This document shows positions 1 to 9,400 of a DNA stretch of 64,000 nucleotides, one piece after another (the stretch's first letter is position 1; every line of letters begins with the position of its first letter). Both the position numbers and the translations under genes were made by a program. Origin of the DNA: Rhizobium subbaraonis (lineage in GTDB: Bacteria > Pseudomonadota > Alphaproteobacteria > Rhizobiales > Rhizobiaceae); NCBI RefSeq assembly GCF_900220975.1, contig NZ_OBQD01000023.1:1-64000 (forward strand), given 5' to 3'. The notes beneath the pieces were generated by a model, which worked only from the letters and a program-made list of their open reading frames with translations, searched no databases and was not told the DNA's origin.

Positions 1-1752
1 GCCGACGGCGACGTTCTCCTTGACGCTGGTGCCCGACAGCGCCAGCGAGGTCGGTGCCTCGTTGACGTCCTGGACGCCGATGGTGAAGGTCTTGGAAGTC
101 GTCTTGCCGCCGATGTCGGTCACGAGAACGGTGACCGAATGGCTTTTCGCCTTCTCGTAGTCGACCGATTTGGCCAGTTGCAGGCTGTTGCCCGAAAGCT
201 TGAAGATGCCGCCCGGATTGGACGACAGGCTGTAGAAGACCTCGCCGCCTTCCGGATCCTTGGCCGAGAGCGTGCCGACCGTGGCGCCGGCCTTGATGTT
301 CTCGGCAACCGAAGACTTGGACAAAGATGCCGCCGTCGGCGCCTCGTCCACATCCGTCACCTTGATGGTCAGCGCCTGGCTGATGCTGCTGCCGGCGCTG
401 TCCTTTGCCACGACGGTGATCGCATGCGACTTGGCCGTTTCGTAGTCAACCGCCTTGGCGAGTTGCAGCTTGTTGTCGACGATCTTGAAAATCCCGCCCG
501 GATTGGACGACAGGCTGTAGGTGATCTTGCCGCCTTCGGGATCGGTTGCCGAAAGCAGGCCGATTGTCGTGCCGACCTTGGCAGCCTCCGCGACCGTGCT
601 CTTGCTGAGCGCGAGGCCGGACGGCGCCTCGTTCACGTTTTGCACGCCGATCGTGAACTGCTTCTCGAAGGTGTTGCCGCGATCGTCCGCCACCTTAATC
701 TTGATGACGTAGCTCTTGGCCGTTTCGTAGTCGAGGCCCTTGGCGACCTGAAGCTTGTCGCCGACGATCCTGAAGGCGCCGCCGGCGTCGTTCACCAGCG
801 TATAGGTGAAGCTATCGCTGTCCGTATCGGTGGCCGTCAGCTTTGCCACCTGCGTCCCCACCACCGCGGTTTCCTTCACTGATGACGAGGAGAGCCCGAT
901 ATCGGTCGGGGCTTTGCCGGTGACGGTCTCCGTCCCCTCGCTCAGATCGATGATGCTGGTGCCGAACCGCGCGAACTCGACATTGTTCAGGAGCGTCGTC
1001 GCCCCGCTTGCCGTGTCTAGGATGGCAACGCTGCCGTTGGCGTTGTTGGTGATCGTGTAGCCGCTGCTCGCTCCGGCGAAAATGATCGTGTCGTCACCGA
1101 GACCGCCGTCGACGATATCGTTGCCGCCCCTGCCCTCGATCGTATCGTTGAAGCGGGTCCCGACATAGACGTCGTCGCCGGTCGAGCCGATGAAATGCTG
1201 GGCGTACTGGTCGAGCTGGTCGGCGAAGAGGTTTTGCCGGCTCTGATCGCCGTTCGGTCCGTACATGTGGCCAATGGCGAAGTTGTGGACCTCGCCGCTG
1301 GCCTCGATATCGGCTTCTTCGGTGCTGCTGGACGGGACCGCGTTGTAAAGGTCGAGGCCGGTGATGCGCAGCTGCGCATTGCCGCCGACGAAGTACCCAT
1401 TGCTGTCGTAGCTGCCCGTCCCGCGCGTGCCGTATTCGATCGTGTTGATGGTGCCGGCAACCGTGTGGGTATCGAACCAGTATTCAAGATCGCCGTGGGC
1501 GAGCACATATTTGGAGGCGCTGGTGCTGCCGTAGCCCATCAGCATCTCGGCGCCGCTGAACTGGCCGCCATTGTCGAAGACCGGCATGCCGATGCCGCCG
1601 ATCGCACCGGCATCAGCCAGGAATCCGCCGCGCAGGAATGCTTCCAGATCCATGCCGCTGGAGCCGGATGCATCGATCGTGATCGTTCCCCTGGGCTCGG
1701 AAGCCTGCGACGCGTTCGAGGAATTGCTGTTGGCTGTGGCGGAATCGGACAT
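1..1752 (-). CDS. HasA-hemophore-like / RTX / cadherin-repeat secreted protein (C-terminus beyond window)
   Basis: The frame is open from ATG 1752 to the left edge (584 residues, no stop), so the protein is larger. Residues about 25-190 resemble the heme-binding domain of HasA: a GDLEYW segment with Y91, then DTHT with H96, match the hemophore's Tyr75/His83 loop, and GEVHNF with H156 matches its GVVHQV segment. A short RTX calcium-binding stretch follows (GRGGND...GGLGDD, about residues 205-220). Then come at least four cadherin-like repeats of about 95 residues, each opening with an APT/APS-type linker and containing DPEGG and VDYE(T/K)AKS motifs. There is no Sec signal, which fits type I secretion. 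Likely role is heme capture and/or adhesion at the surface; the domain order is seen, the role is inferred. Confidence 0.75.
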   Translation of the reverse strand, partial: MSDSATANSNSSNASQASEPRGTITIDASGSSGMDLEAFLRGGFLADAGAIGGIGMPVFDNGGQFSGAEMLMGYGSTSASKYVLAHGDLEYWFDTHTVAGTINTIEYGTRGTGSYDSNGYFVGGNAQLRITGLDLYNAVPSSSTEEADIEASGEVHNFAIGHMYGPNGDQSRQNLFADQLDQYAQHFIGSTGDDVYVGTRFNDTIEGRGGNDIVDGGLGDDTIIFAGASSGYTITNNANGSVAILDTASGATTLLNNVEFARFGTSIIDLSEGTETVTGKAPTDIGLSSSSVKETAVVGTQVAKLTATDTDSDSFTYTLVNDAGGAFRIVGDKLQVAKGLDYETAKSYVIKIKVADDRGNTFEKQFTIGVQNVNEAPSGLALSKSTVAEAAKVGTTIGLLSATDPEGGKITYSLSSNPGGIFKIVDNKLQLAKAVDYETAKSHAITVVAKDSAGSSISQALTIKVTDVDEAPTAASLSKSSVAENIKAGATVGTLSAKDPEGGEVFYSLSSNPGGIFKLSGNSLQLAKSVDYEKAKSHSVTVLVTDIGGKTTSKTFTIGVQDVNEAPTSLALSGTSVKENVAVG

Positions 1753-2717
1753 CTCTGGCTCTTCATCGAAAAGGGCTGGTGGCGGTTGCGATCGCCGCGC
1801 CCAGCCGCGACGACAATGCTCAAGGTTGCTCTGCCGAAGGATCAGGTTGCTGCCGACGCCGCCCGGCGAAGCAGCTATCGACAGTCGAAAAGCAATGTAA
1901 CCCCCTGAAAAGCCAGCCTCATCCGCCCGCCCCAAAAGTAGGTAGAAGCCAAAGCTCCGCCATCCGACACGCAAAAGCGGTCGGCAAAGACCAAAAATCG
2001 TATGTATGCTTTCGATGGCAGCGTGTCAGAAAACGTCCGTGGCCGAACGTGCCTGCGCGACGCGCCTCTCCGGCCCCGAGTGTGAGCAATTCTCGAAATC
2101 GCGCACCATCCGAGCCGAAACAACCATTAGTTATCATGAATTTTGTAGTCAAGTATCAAATCAGGCGGAACGGCATTTGTTCATCGGGAGTTGAAGACCG
2201 ACTCACGCGGCCCGGAAACGGCGGCAATTGAATTGTCGATGTGGCGAAAAAGCATCAGGGCCTTTCGCCGACGCGGCTTTCACCGCAAGAAACAAATTTA
2301 AATTACGCATTTGAATATAATAGCATTTCTTTGAAAGCGGCGGGGCGCTTCCTGCCAGCACACCATCACTTGCGCGGCAAAAGCTTGGCGGAAATGCGAC
2401 CGCGGTATTGACGTTGCGCAATTGTGGTCCCTACCTGTAGCGAGGTCATCGAGCGCTGCCGATGAACCGAGGACAACCGCTCGTGGCGGTGCTGTGGCCC
2501 CGGATGGTCTATCCCGGGTGCAGCCGGGTCGCCACGCCGCTCGGGCGACAGCGACGATGATGCTGTATCCCGCCTGCCGGCTTTGTTGCCGGGGCCGGAT
2601 CGATGATACGCCTGCGAAATTCTGAGACATCATTTTTATGACGGATGCGCTGCCGCGATCGCTGTCCCGCCCCGTCGCACCCCTATTCCGTGAAGTTCTT
2701 CGAGACGAGGCAAGCCC
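1753..2717. other. Non-coding gap upstream of the RND operon
   Basis: This 965-base stretch holds no convincing gene. Open frames on both strands are short, have atypical composition and mostly lack ribosome sites. It includes AT-rich patches at about 2120-2160 and 2290-2335 that could carry promoters for either flanking gene. Notably no TetR-type regulator is present beside the efflux genes. Confidence 0.5.
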
Positions 2718-3887
2718 ATGACGAAGCCTTTCGCATTCGCCACCGTCCTGATCGCACTGGCAGCCGTCCTCCCGGCCAGTGCTTTCGCCCAGAATGCGCC
2801 ACCTTCCGTGACCGTCGCCAAGCCGATCGTGCGCGAGGTCATCGACAACGATGAATTCATCGGCCGTTTTCGCGCCGTCGACGAAGTCGCCGTCCGCTCC
2901 CGCGTCGGCGGCTACCTGCAGGAGGTACACTTCAAGGACGGCACGATCGTCAAGAAGGGCGATCTCCTCTTCGTAATCGACCAGCGACCGTTCCAGACTG
3001 CGCTCAACGAAGCCAATGCCGCACTCGAGGTCGCACGCTCGACGCTCACCTTCGCAGACGCCCAGTTCAAGCGTGCCGATGCCCTTGTAAAGAGTGGCAG
3101 CCAGGCCATCCAGACACTTGACGACCGCCGGCGCGAATTCGCTTCTGCCGAAGCCAATGTGCGCGGCGCCGAAGCCGCCGTCGAACGCGCCAAGCTCGAC
3201 CTGGAATATACCAACATCACCGCTCCGATCTCCGGTCGCGTGGACCGGCGTCTGATTTCGCCGGGAAGCCTGGTGCAGACGGACCAGACGGTGCTGACGA
3301 CGATCGTCAGCCTGGATCCGATCGACTTCTACTTCGATGTCGACGAGCGCCGCCTGCTCTCCTACGCCGACACGGCGCGCGCGGCGGGAACGCAGTTGCA
3401 GGAAGGCGGAAGCGAGTTGCCGGTGACCGTGACCATTGGCGACTTCCAGCAATCCGCCTTCGACGGCAAGCTGAACTTTGCCGAAAACCGCGTCGACGAC
3501 CAGACCGGCACCATGCGCATCCGCGCACGCCTACCCAATCCCGACTACATCCTGCAGCCAGGCCTCTTCGGCCGCATCCAGATCGGCGGTTCCCTGCCCT
3601 ACCGCGCGATCCTGGTGCCCGACGAGGCCATCGGATCGGACCAGAACGAGCGTGTCGTCTACGTGCTGGCCGAAGACGGCAGCGTCAGCACCAAGCCTGT
3701 CCGCACCGGGCCGCGCCTCTACGGCTATCGCGTCATCCGCGACGGCATGACCGGCGACGAGACGATCGTGGTCAACGGGCTGATGCGCATCCGGCCCGGC
3801 ATCAAGGTCGCCGCCGAGAGCATCACCCTTCCGCCCGAACGCCAGGACGACGTTCCCGAAACGATCAGCGCGGAGCAACTCCAGTGA
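2718..3887 (+). CDS. RND efflux periplasmic adaptor (membrane fusion protein, AcrA/MexE/BepF type)
   Basis: This 389-residue protein links the inner-membrane RND pump to an outer-membrane channel in a tripartite multidrug exporter. A signal peptide is clear (residues about 1-25, ending ASAFAQ). It is followed by the lipoyl/barrel half motif RVGGYLQEVHFKDG, an alpha-helical hairpin (about 95-165), the second lipoyl half (YTNITAPISGRVDRR) and the beta-barrel and membrane-proximal domains. There is no lipobox Cys, so it is probably a soluble or signal-anchored form. Length is normal for the family. The stop overlaps the GTG start of the pump gene by 4 bases, so the two are translationally coupled. 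The substrate cannot be read from the sequence. No TolC-type gene is adjacent. Confidence 0.93.
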   Translation: MTKPFAFATVLIALAAVLPASAFAQNAPPSVTVAKPIVREVIDNDEFIGRFRAVDEVAVRSRVGGYLQEVHFKDGTIVKKGDLLFVIDQRPFQTALNEANAALEVARSTLTFADAQFKRADALVKSGSQAIQTLDDRRREFASAEANVRGAEAAVERAKLDLEYTNITAPISGRVDRRLISPGSLVQTDQTVLTTIVSLDPIDFYFDVDERRLLSYADTARAAGTQLQEGGSELPVTVTIGDFQQSAFDGKLNFAENRVDDQTGTMRIRARLPNPDYILQPGLFGRIQIGGSLPYRAILVPDEAIGSDQNERVVYVLAEDGSVSTKPVRTGPRLYGYRVIRDGMTGDETIVVNGLMRIRPGIKVAAESITLPPERQDDVPETISAEQLQ

Positions 3888-6800
3888 GATTTGCCCATTT
3901 CTTCGTGGACCGCCCGATCTTCGCTTCGGTCCTCTCCATCGTGCTGCTCATCATCGGCAGCATCGCTTACTTCCAACTGCCCGTGGCGCAATATCCGGAA
4001 ATCGCGCCGCCGACGATCGTCGTCCGGACGTCCTATCCAGGCGCCGACGCCCAGACGATCGCCGACACCGTGGCTACGCCCATTGAGCAGGAAATCAACG
4101 GCGTCGAGAACATGCTCTACATGTCCTCCTACTCCACCGCCGACGGCTCTATGGCGCTGACGATCACCTTCAAGCTCGGCACCAATCTCGATCAGGCGCA
4201 GGTGCTGGTGCAGAACCGCGTCGCGATCGCCGAGCCCCGGCTCCCCGAAGAGGTCCGCCGCATCGGCATCACCACGGCGAAAAGCTCGCCGGACCTGATG
4301 ATGGTGGTCCACCTGCTGTCGCCGAACGACCGCTACGACCAGCTCTACATATCCAACTACGCCAAGTCGCGCATCCGCGACCGGCTGGTGCGCCTCGACG
4401 GCGTCGGCGACGTCACCCTGTTCGGCGAACGCGAATATGCGCTTCGCATCTGGCTGGATCCCGAAAAGCTCGGCGCCTACGGCATGACCGCCAGCGACGT
4501 GGTCCAGGCGCTGCGTGACCAGAACGTGCAGGTCTCCGGCGGCGCGATCGGCGGACCGCCGACCTCGGGCACGAACGCCTTCCAGTACACGGTCACGACC
4601 GAGGGCCGGTTCTCCGATCCGCGGCAGTTCCGCTACGTCATCGTGAAGTCCACCGACGCAGGACGCCTGGTGCAATTGCAGGATGTCGCCCGCATCGAAC
4701 TCGGTGCCAAGGATTACGTCTCCAACAGCTATCTCGACGGCAAGCCCGCCGTCGCGATCGGAATATTCTCACGTCCCGGCACCAATGCGCTGGAGGCGGC
4801 CGCCTCCATCCAGAAGGTCATGGACGAGGTATCGCCGGACTTCCCGCCGGGCCTCGAATACCGCATCGTCTACAACCCGACCGAGTTCATCTCGGAATCG
4901 ATCAACGAGGTCTACAAGACGATCATCGAGGCGGCCATTCTCGTCGCCATCGTCGTGCTCGTCTTCCTGCAGTCCTGGCGTACGGCACTCATCCCGATCA
5001 TCGCGATCCCCGTGTCTCTGATCGGCACCTTCGCCTTCCTGCTTGCCTTCGGCTTCTCGCTCAACATGCTGACGCTGTTCGGCCTGGTGCTTGCGATCGG
5101 CATCGTCGTCGATGACGCGATCGTCGTCGTGGAGAACGTGGAACGCAACCTCGCGCTCGGCATGACGCCGAAGGAGGCAGCACACGTGACGATGAACGAG
5201 GTCGGCGCCGCCGTCATCGCCATCTCGCTGGTGCTGATCGCCGTTTTTGTGCCGACTGCGTTCATCCCCGGCATTTCGGGACAGTTCTACCAGCAATTCG
5301 CCGTCACCATCGCGGTCGCAACCGCGATCTCGGCGCTGAACTCGCTGACATTGTCGCCCGCGCTGGCCGGTATACTGCTGCGGCCGCATTCCCAGGAAAA
5401 GCACAGCAGCAATCCGCTGACGCGCGTCGTCCGAAAGCTCTCTGACGGCTTCAACCATGGCTTCGACCGGCTCAGCGAAGGCTACGCCTGGATCGTCCGC
5501 CACCTCGTCAAGAGCTGGACCGCGATCGCAGCCAGCGTGCTCGTCTTTGCAGGCCTCCTCTATGCAACCTGGCACATGGGCCAGGTGGTGCCCCGCGGCT
5601 TCATCCCCACCATGGACCAGGGCTATGCGATCGTCGTCGTGCAACTGCCCGAAGGCGCCTCGCTGGCACGTACCGATGCCGTCGTGCAGCGCGCATCCGA
5701 GATCATCCAGAAGACGCCGGGCGTGCAGAACGCCGTCGCCTTCTCGGGCTTTTCCGGAGCGACCTTCACCAACGCCTCCAACGCGGGCGTCATCTTCGCA
5801 AGCTTTTCGAGCTTCGAGGAGCGGCTGAAGAATGGCGAGGATGCCAACCGGATCATCGGGGAGCTCTACGGCAGCCTGCAGAGCATCCAGGAGGCCTTCA
5901 TCATCGCCGTCCCGCCGCCCTCGATCCGCGGCATCGGCAATTCCGGCGGCTTCAAGATGCAGCTTCTGGATCTCGAAAGCGCCGACATGCGCCGCGTGCT
6001 GGGTCTCGCCTACCAGATGATGGGAGCGGCGAACCAGACCGAGGGGCTAACCGGCGTCTTCACGACCTTCTCCGCCTCCAGCCCGCAATACTTCCTCAAC
6101 ATCGACCGCGACAAGGCACGCGCCCTGAACGTGCCGATCCCGAACATCTTCGAGACGCTGTCGATCAACCTCGGCACCTCCTACGTGAACGACTTCAACG
6201 CCTTCGGTCGCGTCTACCAGGTCAGGGCGCAGGCGGACCAGCAGTTCCGCCTGGACCAGGAAGACATCCTGGCGCTGAAGGTGCGCTCGGCAACGGGCGC
6301 GCTGGTGCCGCTCGGCACGCTGGTGGACATCCGCGACGCCAGCGGGCCGACGCTCGTCCAGCGCTACAACATGTACGTATCGGTTCCGCTGCAGGGCAAT
6401 CCCGCCCCCGGTGTGTCGACCGGGACGGCGCTGGACAAGATGGAGGCGCTGGCCAAGGAGATGCTGCCAGCCGGCACCTCGTTCGAATGGACGGAGCTTG
6501 CATTCCAGGAACGGGCGACCGGCAACACGGCGGTCTACATCTTCGCCCTGTCCGTCATCTTCGTCTTCCTGGCACTTGCGGCGCAATATGAAAGCTGGGT
6601 GCTGCCGCTCGCGATCATCCTGATCGTGCCGCTTGCGGTGCTCGCAGCGCTGATCGGGGTACACCTGCGCGGGATGGACAACAACATCCTGACCCAGATC
6701 GGCCTGATCGTGCTGATCGGTCTGGCGGCGAAGAACGCGATCCTGATCGTCGAGTTCGCCCGCCAGGCCCAGCGCGAAGGAAAGACGGCGGTCGAGGCGG

Positions 6801-7075
6801 CGGTGGAAGCGACAAGGCTTCGCCTTCGCCCCATCCTGATGACCGCGTTCGCCTTCATCTTCGGGGTGGTCCCGCTGATGATCGCAACCGGCCCCGGCGC
6901 GGAAATGCGCCAGTCCCTCGGCACGGCCGTCTTCTCCGGCATGCTGGGCGTGACCTTCTTCGGCCTGTTCCTGACGCCGGTGTTCTTCGTCGCGCTGCGC
7001 TCGCTGGGCCGCCACAAGGCCGAGGCGGTGGCTGAACGACGCAAGGACGCGGCCCTGGAGGCGGCAGACCTTTGA
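3884..7075 (+). CDS. RND multidrug efflux permease (HAE1 family, AcrB/MexF/BepG-like)
   Basis: A proton-driven inner-membrane exporter of 1063 residues, full length for the HAE1 family. The first transmembrane helix follows the typical RFAHFFVDRPIFA start. The proton-relay aspartates are present in GIVVDDAIVVVENVE (D410-D411), and the partner lysine is in GLAAKNAILIVEFA (K950). Two large periplasmic loops and about 12 membrane segments are evident. Wording such as LPEEVRRIGITTAKSSPDL resembles the MexF/BepG branch more than AcrB. The GTG start at 3884 overlaps the adaptor stop. A hairpin follows the gene. Likely substrates are hydrophobic drugs, phenolics or host compounds, but the sequence does not decide this. 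Confidence 0.95.
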   Translation: MRFAHFFVDRPIFASVLSIVLLIIGSIAYFQLPVAQYPEIAPPTIVVRTSYPGADAQTIADTVATPIEQEINGVENMLYMSSYSTADGSMALTITFKLGTNLDQAQVLVQNRVAIAEPRLPEEVRRIGITTAKSSPDLMMVVHLLSPNDRYDQLYISNYAKSRIRDRLVRLDGVGDVTLFGEREYALRIWLDPEKLGAYGMTASDVVQALRDQNVQVSGGAIGGPPTSGTNAFQYTVTTEGRFSDPRQFRYVIVKSTDAGRLVQLQDVARIELGAKDYVSNSYLDGKPAVAIGIFSRPGTNALEAAASIQKVMDEVSPDFPPGLEYRIVYNPTEFISESINEVYKTIIEAAILVAIVVLVFLQSWRTALIPIIAIPVSLIGTFAFLLAFGFSLNMLTLFGLVLAIGIVVDDAIVVVENVERNLALGMTPKEAAHVTMNEVGAAVIAISLVLIAVFVPTAFIPGISGQFYQQFAVTIAVATAISALNSLTLSPALAGILLRPHSQEKHSSNPLTRVVRKLSDGFNHGFDRLSEGYAWIVRHLVKSWTAIAASVLVFAGLLYATWHMGQVVPRGFIPTMDQGYAIVVVQLPEGASLARTDAVVQRASEIIQKTPGVQNAVAFSGFSGATFTNASNAGVIFASFSSFEERLKNGEDANRIIGELYGSLQSIQEAFIIAVPPPSIRGIGNSGGFKMQLLDLESADMRRVLGLAYQMMGAANQTEGLTGVFTTFSASSPQYFLNIDRDKARALNVPIPNIFETLSINLGTSYVNDFNAFGRVYQVRAQADQQFRLDQEDILALKVRSATGALVPLGTLVDIRDASGPTLVQRYNMYVSVPLQGNPAPGVSTGTALDKMEALAKEMLPAGTSFEWTELAFQERATGNTAVYIFALSVIFVFLALAAQYESWVLPLAIILIVPLAVLAALIGVHLRGMDNNILTQIGLIVLIGLAAKNAILIVEFARQAQREGKTAVEAAVEATRLRLRPILMTAFAFIFGVVPLMIATGPGAEMRQSLGTAVFSGMLGVTFFGLFLTPVFFVALRSLGRHKAEAVAERRKDAALEAADL

Positions 7076-7082
7076 TACAGGC

Positions 7083-7107
7083 GCGGCGCCGGATCTTCCG
7101 GCGCCGC
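7083..7107 (+). terminator. Strong hairpin after the RND operon
   Basis: A perfect 11-bp GC-rich stem (7083-7093 with 7097-7107) with a 3-base loop starts 7 bases after the pump stop codon. No T-run follows, so it may be a terminator without a U-tract or a 3'-end stabiliser. Confidence 0.6.
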
Positions 7108-7228
7108 TCGCTTGCGGCCGCCTCGCCGGCGCGTGCCTTGGGCCGCAAACTCGCCGGCGCGTTCTCCGGCAATACCGCGCTCGCTGCGAACGAATGGCAG
7201 GAGTTCTAACCAGCACCAGGAAGTTAGC

Positions 7229-7255
7229 GGGCGGCGGCCCTTGGCTCCGCCGCCC
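7229..7255. terminator. Hairpin between convergent genes
   Basis: A perfect 9-bp G+C stem (7229-7237 with 7247-7255) and 9-base loop lies between the convergent RND pump and GntR genes, with no T-run on either side. It could act as a bidirectional terminator. Confidence 0.4.
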
Positions 7256-7349
7256 GATCGATTGCGTCGGCAACGGACGAGCACGCCGCTTCGGGCCTAC
7301 TATCCGGCCAGATTCAGGCAAACCTGCCAGCGCACGGCAACCGCAGGAA

Positions 7350-8048
7350 CTAGCTGCGATGGGTGGCAGCGAATTCCTGCGCGGCGGTCTCCAGAAACTG
7401 CGCGCGTCCGATATCGCCTGCCCCGTCCTGGATATCGGCCGCGATTGCCGCCTTCAGTGCTGCGGCGTCCTGCGTCCTGATCGCTTCGAGCGCTTCGGCA
7501 TGGCGATCGACCAGATAATGGTCGTGGAGATTTTCGGCCGCAAGCCGCATGAACGGACCAAGCCGCAGCCACAGGGATTCGATCAGCGGCAGCAGCACCG
7601 CGCTGGAGCGCGCCTCGTAGAGGCAGCGATGGAAGTCGAAATTGGCGGCGATCCCGCCTTCTATATCCCCCCGCCCATAGGCCTCGTCGACCAGGCGATC
7701 GAGGTGTTGCAGATGGGCGAGCCGGATAAAATCGATATGTGCCAGCGCCCGCTCGGCGGCGACCGTTTCGAGCGCGATGCGGGCAGACAGAATCTCATCG
7801 AACCTGTCGGGGTCGATCAGCGGAACGCGAACCCGCCGGTTATCCAGAAGCTCGATCGCGCCGTCTGCAACGAGGAACTGCAGCGCTTCCCGCACCGGCA
7901 TGGCGCTGACATCGAGCATTTCGGCAAGTCCGTTGATGGTCAGCGGATGCCCGGGCCTGAAGCGGCCGGTCATGATGGCATGGCGCAGCGTGCGGTACAC
8001 CCATTGCTTGATGGACTCCGTCGCCTGCCGCCCTTCGATCACCATCAT
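7350..8048 (-). CDS. GntR-family regulator with FCD effector domain
   Basis: A 232-residue regulator of the FadR/FCD branch of GntR. The N-terminal winged helix-turn-helix is seen around residues 10-75 (IKQWVYRTLRHAIMTG, then AEMLDVSAMPVREAL), followed by an all-helical FCD ligand/metal domain (about 85-215) with the expected DFHRCLYE and HYLVDRHAEALEAI helices carrying metal-type His/Asp residues. The longest frame reaches 8252, but the extra 68 residues look non-coding. The ATG at 8048 is preceded by AGAGGGG at good spacing and gives the normal family length. It is divergent from the polyamine transport operon and most likely represses it, with a polyamine or derivative as inducer (inference). 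Confidence 0.88.
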   Translation of the reverse strand: MMVIEGRQATESIKQWVYRTLRHAIMTGRFRPGHPLTINGLAEMLDVSAMPVREALQFLVADGAIELLDNRRVRVPLIDPDRFDEILSARIALETVAAERALAHIDFIRLAHLQHLDRLVDEAYGRGDIEGGIAANFDFHRCLYEARSSAVLLPLIESLWLRLGPFMRLAAENLHDHYLVDRHAEALEAIRTQDAAALKAAIAADIQDGAGDIGRAQFLETAAQEFAATHRS

Positions 8049-8164
8049 GTGGATGCCCCTCTTGCAACGCAAGCCTGCAGACGATCTAGTGAAGTTCCAG
8101 AGCTGAAGGTGCGTTATCCCCTGACTATTTTTCACGCATGCACAATATTTGCCCTTTGCAGTTT

Positions 8165-8191
8165 TGATCAAATTATGATTTGTTGTGATCA
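8165..8191. promoter_or_regulatory. Twin TGATCA palindromes, candidate GntR operator
   Basis: Two identical 6-bp palindromes TGATCA at 8165-8170 and 8186-8191 are 21 bp apart (two helical turns). They sit in the AT-rich intergenic region between the GntR gene and the ATPase gene. Position and spacing suit a dimeric repressor site. Confidence 0.4.
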
Positions 8192-8298
8192 TATTCAAGA
8201 AAAGACTATCACAACATCGAAAAGAGCCGCAGAAGCGGCCGAATGCCACCACCGGACGACGGCGAGGAAACCGCAGTCCGGATGAGACAGGGGATCAG

Positions 8299-9399
8299 AT
8301 GGACCAGTCCAGCGCGACTGCATCCCATGGCGGCGCCATAGGTATGCACGGCATCAAGAAATGGTTCGGCAACTTCCAGGCCGTCAATGATGTGAGCCTG
8401 GAAATCCGGTCTAACGAGTTCTTCACCCTCCTTGGCCCTTCCGGCTGCGGCAAGACCACGCTCCTTCGCATGATTGCGGGCTTCGAATTGCCCTCGGAAG
8501 GCAGCATCAGGCTGGATGGCGCCGAAATCGCGCACCTCATGCCCAACCAGCGCCCTGTCAACACGGTCTTCCAGAACTATGCGCTCTTCCCGCACCTGAC
8601 GGTCGCCGAAAACATCGGCTTCGGGTTGAAGATGCTGGGAAAGCCGAAGGCGGAGATCGAGGCCGTCGTCGCGGAGATGCTGAAGCTCGTGCACCTCGAG
8701 GCACGCGGCAACAATCTCGTCACCCAGCTTTCCGGCGGCCAGCAGCAGCGCGTGGCGCTGGCCCGCGCACTGGCGCCGCGGCCGAAGGTGCTATTGCTCG
8801 ATGAGCCGCTGTCGGCGCTCGACCTGAAGCTCAGGAAGTCGATGCAGATCGAGCTGAAGCGCCTGCAGGCCGAAACCGGCATTACCTTCGTCTTCGTCAC
8901 CCATGACCAGGAAGAGGCCCTGACGATGTCGGACCGTATCGCGGTCATGTCGCAGGGGGAGGTCCGCCAGGTGGGCGCGCCCTGGGAAATCTACGACCGC
9001 CCGGCCGAGCGCTTCGTCGCCGACTTCATCGGCGAGACCAATTTCATCGACGTCGACGTCGTCTCCGTCGGGACCGACCGGGCACTCGTGCGCCTGCCCT
9101 CCGGTGCCGAGATCCCGGCGACGTTCCCGGCCGGAACGCAGCCGAGCGGAAAGGTCACGATCGTCATCCGCCCGGAACATGCCAGCGCCACGGCATCGGC
9201 CGCTACCGCGCCGCTGAGCGGCACCATCCACGACATCGTCTATCTCGGCACGGATACGCACCTGCACGTCCGCCTCGCCGATGGCAGCAGCTTCATGATC
9301 CGCCTGCAGAATGCCCGCAGCGGTCCTTGCGGATATTCCGTCGGCGAGGAGATCGGCATCGAAATCAGCGACGACGTCGCCCAGATCCTGAGGGACTGA
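8299..9399 (+). CDS. Polyamine-type ABC transporter ATP-binding protein (PotA-like)
   Basis: The ATPase of an importer, 366 residues from ATG 8299 (the frame opens earlier at 8185, but a Shine-Dalgarno-like ACAGGGG precedes 8299). Walker [10 protein letters not shown] covers residues 46-54 with K52, the signature is [14 protein letters not shown], and Walker B ends in D168-E169 ([11 protein letters not shown]). The switch histidine is in FVTHDQEEA. The C-terminal part (about 250-366) is a TOBE/MOP-like regulatory domain typical of PotA/FbpC proteins. It is the first gene of an apparent operon with two permeases and a binding protein. Family knowledge plus its neighbours point to spermidine/putrescine or a derivative. 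Confidence 0.93.
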   Translation: MDQSSATASHGGAIGMHGIKKWFGNFQAVNDVSLEIRSNEFFTLLGPSGCGKTTLLRMIAGFELPSEGSIRLDGAEIAHLMPNQRPVNTVFQNYALFPHLTVAENIGFGLKMLGKPKAEIEAVVAEMLKLVHLEARGNNLVTQLSGGQQQRVALARALAPRPKVLLLDEPLSALDLKLRKSMQIELKRLQAETGITFVFVTHDQEEALTMSDRIAVMSQGEVRQVGAPWEIYDRPAERFVADFIGETNFIDVDVVSVGTDRALVRLPSGAEIPATFPAGTQPSGKVTIVIRPEHASATASAATAPLSGTIHDIVYLGTDTHLHVRLADGSSFMIRLQNARSGPCGYSVGEEIGIEISDDVAQILRD

Positions 9400-9400
9400 C

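Noticed and set aside
1779-2231. Plus-strand frame in the gap before the efflux operon
   Set aside because: Composition and lack of a ribosome site suggest chance; no recognisable motif.
2298-3452. Long minus-strand open frame over the RND adaptor gene
   Set aside because: It is antisense to a convincing adaptor with signal peptide and domain motifs; its composition is typical of a GC-rich shadow frame.
8049-8252. N-terminal extension of the GntR regulator
   Set aside because: The 68 extra residues are atypical and cover the AT-rich promoter region; the start at 8048 has a ribosome site and gives family length.
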